Shown here piece by piece: positions 34,407 through 37,100 of a stretch of DNA of 37,100 bases. Position numbers and translations under genes: made by a program. The stretch lies in NCBI GenBank assembly GCA_947459175.1, contig CANHCT010000013.1, forward strand, positions 1 through 37,100. Reading direction: 5' to 3'. How positions within the stretch are numbered: the first letter of the stretch is position 1; every line of letters begins with the position of its first letter. The DNA is from Hymenobacteraceae bacterium. Lineage in GTDB: Bacteria > Bacteroidota > Bacteroidia > Cytophagales > Flexibacteraceae. The notes below the pieces were generated by a model, which worked only from the letters and a program-made list of their open reading frames with translations, was not told the origin of the DNA and did no database searches.

Positions 34407-35174
34407 ATGCAATCAAAACAGCTTGGCAGCAGCCGCAGTGCAAAGCGTATGAAAAGTCTGAGCCCCAATTGGATTACCGAAGGATTGCCGGATGTTGAAT
34501 ACAAAACCTATCTGCTTCTGGCCTATCTGAAAGAAGTGAAAAAGGAATTTTTCGAGCAGAAAATTTATCCCTCTTATTCCGACCTGTACGGTCACTACCG
34601 AAATCTGCTTGAAGTAAAAACGGGCAGGGAACAAATGAAAATGGCTTTCCCAAAAACCCTGACCAGGGCCGATTTCGAAAACCTGCGTCTGGAATACCAA
34701 AGCCTTGCCGAAGACGATGCCTTTTTGCAGGTTATGGATGAAATCATTGAATATTCGATTCCCGAATTTCAGAAACATCTGGAAACCGGCCTGGAATTGT
34801 ACCGGCTGGTAGAAGGCAATCTGCACATCTCGGAAGTGGGCCTGCAGGCTCTGGAAGTCAGCGAGGGTTATTTCTTTCTGCTTGCCCCACCTAAAAAAGA
34901 GGCCGCTGTGTATCAGTACGGGCTTACCCGGGTGCATCTGCCCGACGGACAATACAGGGCCATTCATGTGAGCCACCTCGACAATGTCCGCCTGTCCATT
35001 TCCAATACCTTCGAAAACCTGAAAACCGACCTCATCCGCAGGTCTTCCAACAAAAATGTGATGGCCACCTATCTGATTGAATCGGAGGTGTCGGTACCCT
35101 GGGAAGAAAGCATGCTGCCGGTGGCCAAAAGATGCCTGGTGGAATATTTGGTAAAGCAAAAACAGGGTGAATGA
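34407..35174 (+). CDS. Conserved Bacteroidota protein of unknown function
   Basis: 255 residues. LSPNWITEGLPDVEYKTYLLLAYLKEV, YPSYSDLYGHYRNLLEVK and FPKTLTRADFENLRLEY are segments I recall in conserved hypothetical proteins across Bacteroidota, but no named domain is recognised. The sequence is mostly helical, with a beta-rich second half (EVSEGYFFLLAPPKK, YQYGLTRVHLPDGQYRAIHVSHLD). There is no signal peptide or membrane segment, so it is likely cytoplasmic. It diverges from ybaB. The following 107 bases contain a 12-base palindrome and a small hairpin but no clear terminator. Function unknown. Confidence 0.85.
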   Translation: MQSKQLGSSRSAKRMKSLSPNWITEGLPDVEYKTYLLLAYLKEVKKEFFEQKIYPSYSDLYGHYRNLLEVKTGREQMKMAFPKTLTRADFENLRLEYQSLAEDDAFLQVMDEIIEYSIPEFQKHLETGLELYRLVEGNLHISEVGLQALEVSEGYFFLLAPPKKEAAVYQYGLTRVHLPDGQYRAIHVSHLDNVRLSISNTFENLKTDLIRRSSNKNVMATYLIESEVSVPWEESMLPVAKRCLVEYLVKQKQGE

Positions 35175-35281
35175 GGCCATATTTTTGGGTTTGCGGACTG
35201 CCTGCGGCCGAAATCGGGCATTTCTTTTTTATGCTGCAGCATTTTGCTTTTTGCAAATTGCATCCCGAAACAACCTGATGG

Positions 35282-35728
35282 ATGAAAGAGCCCGAATACA
35301 AAGAAGTAGCCTTTGAATCAGCCGAATACCGGGAAACCCTGTTGCTGCGGGATGAGGTATTGCGCAAGCCCCTGGGCATCCGCTTCTCCGCAGACCAGTT
35401 GCGCACCGAGCATCAGGACTGGCATCTGGCCCTTTTTACGGGAACAGCATGCCTGGCCTGCTGTGTGCTCAGCCGAATCAATGGCGACACTGTAAAACTG
35501 AGACAGATGGCGGTAAGCCCGGCCCTTCAGGGAAAAAAACTGGGTACAAAACTCCTGCAGGAAGCAGAGCGTTTTGCCCGGGAAAAAGGGTTTTCAAAAG
35601 TGATCCTGCATGCCCGGGCCTATGCCCTTCCTTTTTATGAAAAAGCAGGCTACCAAACCCGCGGCGGGGAGTTTGAGGAAGTAGGCATACCCCACTATTT
35701 GATGGAGAAAGGGGTTTCGGATTCCTGA
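35282..35728 (+). CDS. GNAT family N-acetyltransferase
   Basis: 148 residues. LRQMAVSPALQGKKLGTKLLQEAE is the acetyl-CoA-binding motif A (Q-x-x-G-x-G/L), followed by VILHARAYALPFYEKAGYQ, the motif B tail common to GNATs. The beginning, FRETLLLRDEVLRKPLGI-like, suits the YitH/ElaA branch, whose members start with a similar 'R..VLR.P.G' strand. It is a cytoplasmic acetyltransferase whose substrate cannot be assigned. It follows the conserved unknown on the same strand with a gap of 107 bases. Confidence 0.88.
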   Translation: MKEPEYKEVAFESAEYRETLLLRDEVLRKPLGIRFSADQLRTEHQDWHLALFTGTACLACCVLSRINGDTVKLRQMAVSPALQGKKLGTKLLQEAERFAREKGFSKVILHARAYALPFYEKAGYQTRGGEFEEVGIPHYLMEKGVSDS

Positions 35729-35825
35729 TTCCAGATTTTTGGGTTCAAAGTTCAAGGTTGTTTAATGCCTGATTTCCAGTGTATTATAAATTAAAGCCGA
35801 CTGCTAAAAACTGAATACTTGAAAA
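35723..35825 (+). repeat. Degenerate intergenic repeat, copy B
   Basis: Follows the GNAT gene. Same block order as copy A at 20083-20195: 'tcctgattcc.gattttt', GTTCAAAGTT (35743-35752), 'ggttgtttaatgcctgattt', 'tataaattaaag' and the exact 17-mer AACTGAATACTTGAAAA (35809-35825). Same strand as copy A. Confidence 0.75.
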
Positions 35826-35871
35826 AGTTTCCCCTTTCTGTTGCTTTCATTCATCCATTCCAAACGCAGAA

Positions 35872-35908
35872 CACAAAAAAAGCCGTCAACCGGAAGGCCG
35901 ACGGCTTT
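35872..35908 (-). terminator. Intrinsic terminator of the T9SS gene
   Basis: AAAGCCGTC (35879-35887) and GACGGCTTT (35900-35908) form a perfect 9-bp stem with a 12-base loop. Read on the minus strand the stem is followed by a T-run (35872-35878 as A's on plus), giving a classical rho-independent terminator 23 bases after the T9SS gene's stop. Confidence 0.85.
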
Positions 35909-35930
35909 ATTCAATTTAGATTTACTGTAC

Positions 35931-37100
35931 TCAGCGCACCACCCACTTCGCTGTTAACGCTTTGCCCTTTTGAATGAGCCTGATCGTGTAAACCCCGGCA
36001 GGCAAATCAGAGGAAAGCGTGTGCACAAAAGTTCCGGGCTTTTCAGCCTGAATCATTTCAGTTTTGACAACACGGCCCAAAGCATCCACAACCAATAGAT
36101 TCGCATTGGAATGAAGGTCTAAGCCATTGATAACCAAATTAGTTTCCTGCCCTATTGCAGATGGATTCGGCTTAAGGTGAAGTCCCCCTATTCCGATTTC
36201 AGGATTTTTTACCCCCGTAACACCGGAAGGAGAGAACAACAACTCAAAACGGTCAGTCATTATAGCCTGCTGCGGACCTGAAACGAATGAATATTCAGGA
36301 TTCAGTTTTAAGTCAACCAGAACATTCTCAAATTTATCCCGCAGGAAGATCTCATAGCCTTCCAGATTCTCCATTCCCGATACCCGGAATGTGAAGGCTC
36401 CTGTTGTTTGAAAGAACTTCGTAACAATTGGAACCACTTTATCCGATGAGAGGGGAGCAAGGGAGTTCACTACAAATTCACTAATGCCCACAGGGAAGGC
36501 AAAGTAAAATCCTGGACCGCCCAAATTGGGAACATCAAGCATGGCATCTGTATCATCCGAAGCCTCAGACATAAATCTCACCATTCCTCTGAATCCTGTT
36601 CCTTCTGAAATACCGGATGCAAGCAAATCTAATTTTAGAACCGGAAATAGGGTGGAGGCTGTACTGGTTCGGAGAAAAGTGCCGGATGTATTGACTGTTT
36701 TCGCAGCTTCACGGATGGCAAGGTCGGCAGTATAACTTCCTGCTGCTGAAAGGTTTACCAGAAAACCCTGTGAGGCAGGTATGTATCTCGGATTGGCAGG
36801 CGCAGGAAGGGAGCCATACCATGCATCCCCGCCCAGGTAGAATCCATAACCCGGCATTCCGCTGCCTCCGATACCCACAGTATTGTAGCGAAATGCTGCA
36901 TTTAGCATAGAAGCCGGTTTTAGCCAGCCATCGCTGATGTTATTCCCGCTGGAGGCATCCCAATCTATATCACACGGATAGGGGTTGGCTATTAAATTCC
37001 AGCCTCTGTCAGAAATATTACAAACCGTGGGTGAATAGCCGGGGGAACATGTCAATTCAGTCCTTGTCAGTGCGGTGGCCCCTGACCAATTGAATGTTCC
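35931..37100 (-). CDS. Large secreted protein with T9SS type A sorting domain, C-terminal part (cut by window edge)
   Basis: The frame is open from the right edge to the stop at 35931, giving 389 residues with no start in the window. A TTG at 37053-37055 is not a true start, because the frame continues upstream as GTFNWSGATALTRTELTCSP. GWNLIANPYPCDIDW, GFYLGGDAWYG and IPASQGFLVN are seen in long Bacteroidota surface proteins with 'NLIANPY' repeats. The last ~90 residues (HLKPNPSAIGQETNLVINGL, VVDALGRVVK, LPAGVYTIRLIQKGK, ending AKWVVR) are a T9SS type A sorting domain. The protein is exported to the cell surface. A terminator follows the gene. Function of the missing N-terminal part is unknown. 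Confidence 0.88.
   Translation of the reverse strand, partial: GTFNWSGATALTRTELTCSPGYSPTVCNISDRGWNLIANPYPCDIDWDASSGNNISDGWLKPASMLNAAFRYNTVGIGGSGMPGYGFYLGGDAWYGSLPAPANPRYIPASQGFLVNLSAAGSYTADLAIREAAKTVNTSGTFLRTSTASTLFPVLKLDLLASGISEGTGFRGMVRFMSEASDDTDAMLDVPNLGGPGFYFAFPVGISEFVVNSLAPLSSDKVVPIVTKFFQTTGAFTFRVSGMENLEGYEIFLRDKFENVLVDLKLNPEYSFVSGPQQAIMTDRFELLFSPSGVTGVKNPEIGIGGLHLKPNPSAIGQETNLVINGLDLHSNANLLVVDALGRVVKTEMIQAEKPGTFVHTLSSDLPAGVYTIRLIQKGKALTAKWVVR

Noticed and set aside
34413-35180. A minus-strand frame of the same length opposite the conserved unknown gene
   Set aside because: The plus-strand frame has the promoter match, a clean ATG and protein-like composition; the antisense translation is Phe/His/Gln-rich noise.
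35231-35257. Palindrome ATGCTGCAGCAT followed by hairpin TTTGC-TTTTT-GCAAA
   Set aside because: Considered as operator or terminator before the GNAT gene, but neither has a U-tract or known site; likely chance in T-rich spacer.
1-37100. tRNA, rRNA, CRISPR arrays, riboswitches, intact insertion sequences and integrases
   Set aside because: I read the intergenic regions on both strands and saw no cloverleaf with a T-loop motif, no regular spaced repeats, no conserved riboswitch core and no transposase or recombinase motif.

Overview
The window reads as chromosomal DNA of a Bacteroidota (Bacteroidetes) bacterium. Three proteins end in type IX secretion (T9SS) type A sorting domains. A CzcA-type metal pump is fused to its TolC-like outer-membrane partner, an arrangement familiar in this phylum. 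Several genes have the Bacteroidota -7 promoter element TAnnTTTG just upstream, and many proteins (YbaB with a short N-terminus, the GH3-family enzyme, MBOAT/SGNH pair, eukaryote-type branching enzyme) are typical of the group. I cannot name a genus. Most of the window is of medium GC and densely packed with metabolic genes. Two stretches, about 0.6-4.3 kb and 15.3-17.95 kb, are visibly AT-richer and look accessory.

Layout. The left edge holds the N-terminus of a transhydrogenase alpha subunit (pntA). At 0.6-3.4 kb is a two-gene T9SS operon: a CE1/PHB-depolymerase-like esterase and a beta-propeller protein. At 3.4-4.3 kb is a gene-poor patch with a nested inverted repeat and the decayed C-terminus of a DUF4143-type AAA ATPase. 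From 4.3 to 7.2 kb a GH3-family protein and an M16-like protease homologue without zinc ligands form an operon. A HAD phosphatase follows on the other strand. At 8.0-14.0 kb is a heavy-metal efflux operon: a small His-rich exported protein, the CzcA-TolC fusion and a lipoprotein adaptor. Biotin synthase follows.

At 15.3-17.9 kb, between bioB and the glycogen branching enzyme, is a small accessory island. One strand carries a DUF3293 protein and a GIY-YIG nuclease fused to a DprA/SLOG-like Rossmann domain. The other strand carries an 86-aa basic protein that overlaps (ATGA) a TIR/deoxyribosyltransferase-like protein. This is the best candidate in the window for an undescribed system, possibly nucleotide-based conflict or defence, but that is inference.

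The right half is mostly housekeeping or envelope genes: glgB; an mpl - DEDDh exonuclease - AsmA operon; dxs; an SGNH hydrolase - MBOAT O-acyltransferase pair; a methyltransferase - FAD oxidoreductase pair; a small coiled-coil protein; ybaB - glycosyltransferase 2; a conserved unknown; a GNAT acetyltransferase; and the C-terminal part of a large T9SS-secreted protein running off the right edge. Two copies of a degenerate ~100-bp intergenic repeat lie 15 kb apart. I found no tRNA, rRNA, CRISPR array, intact insertion sequence or riboswitch.
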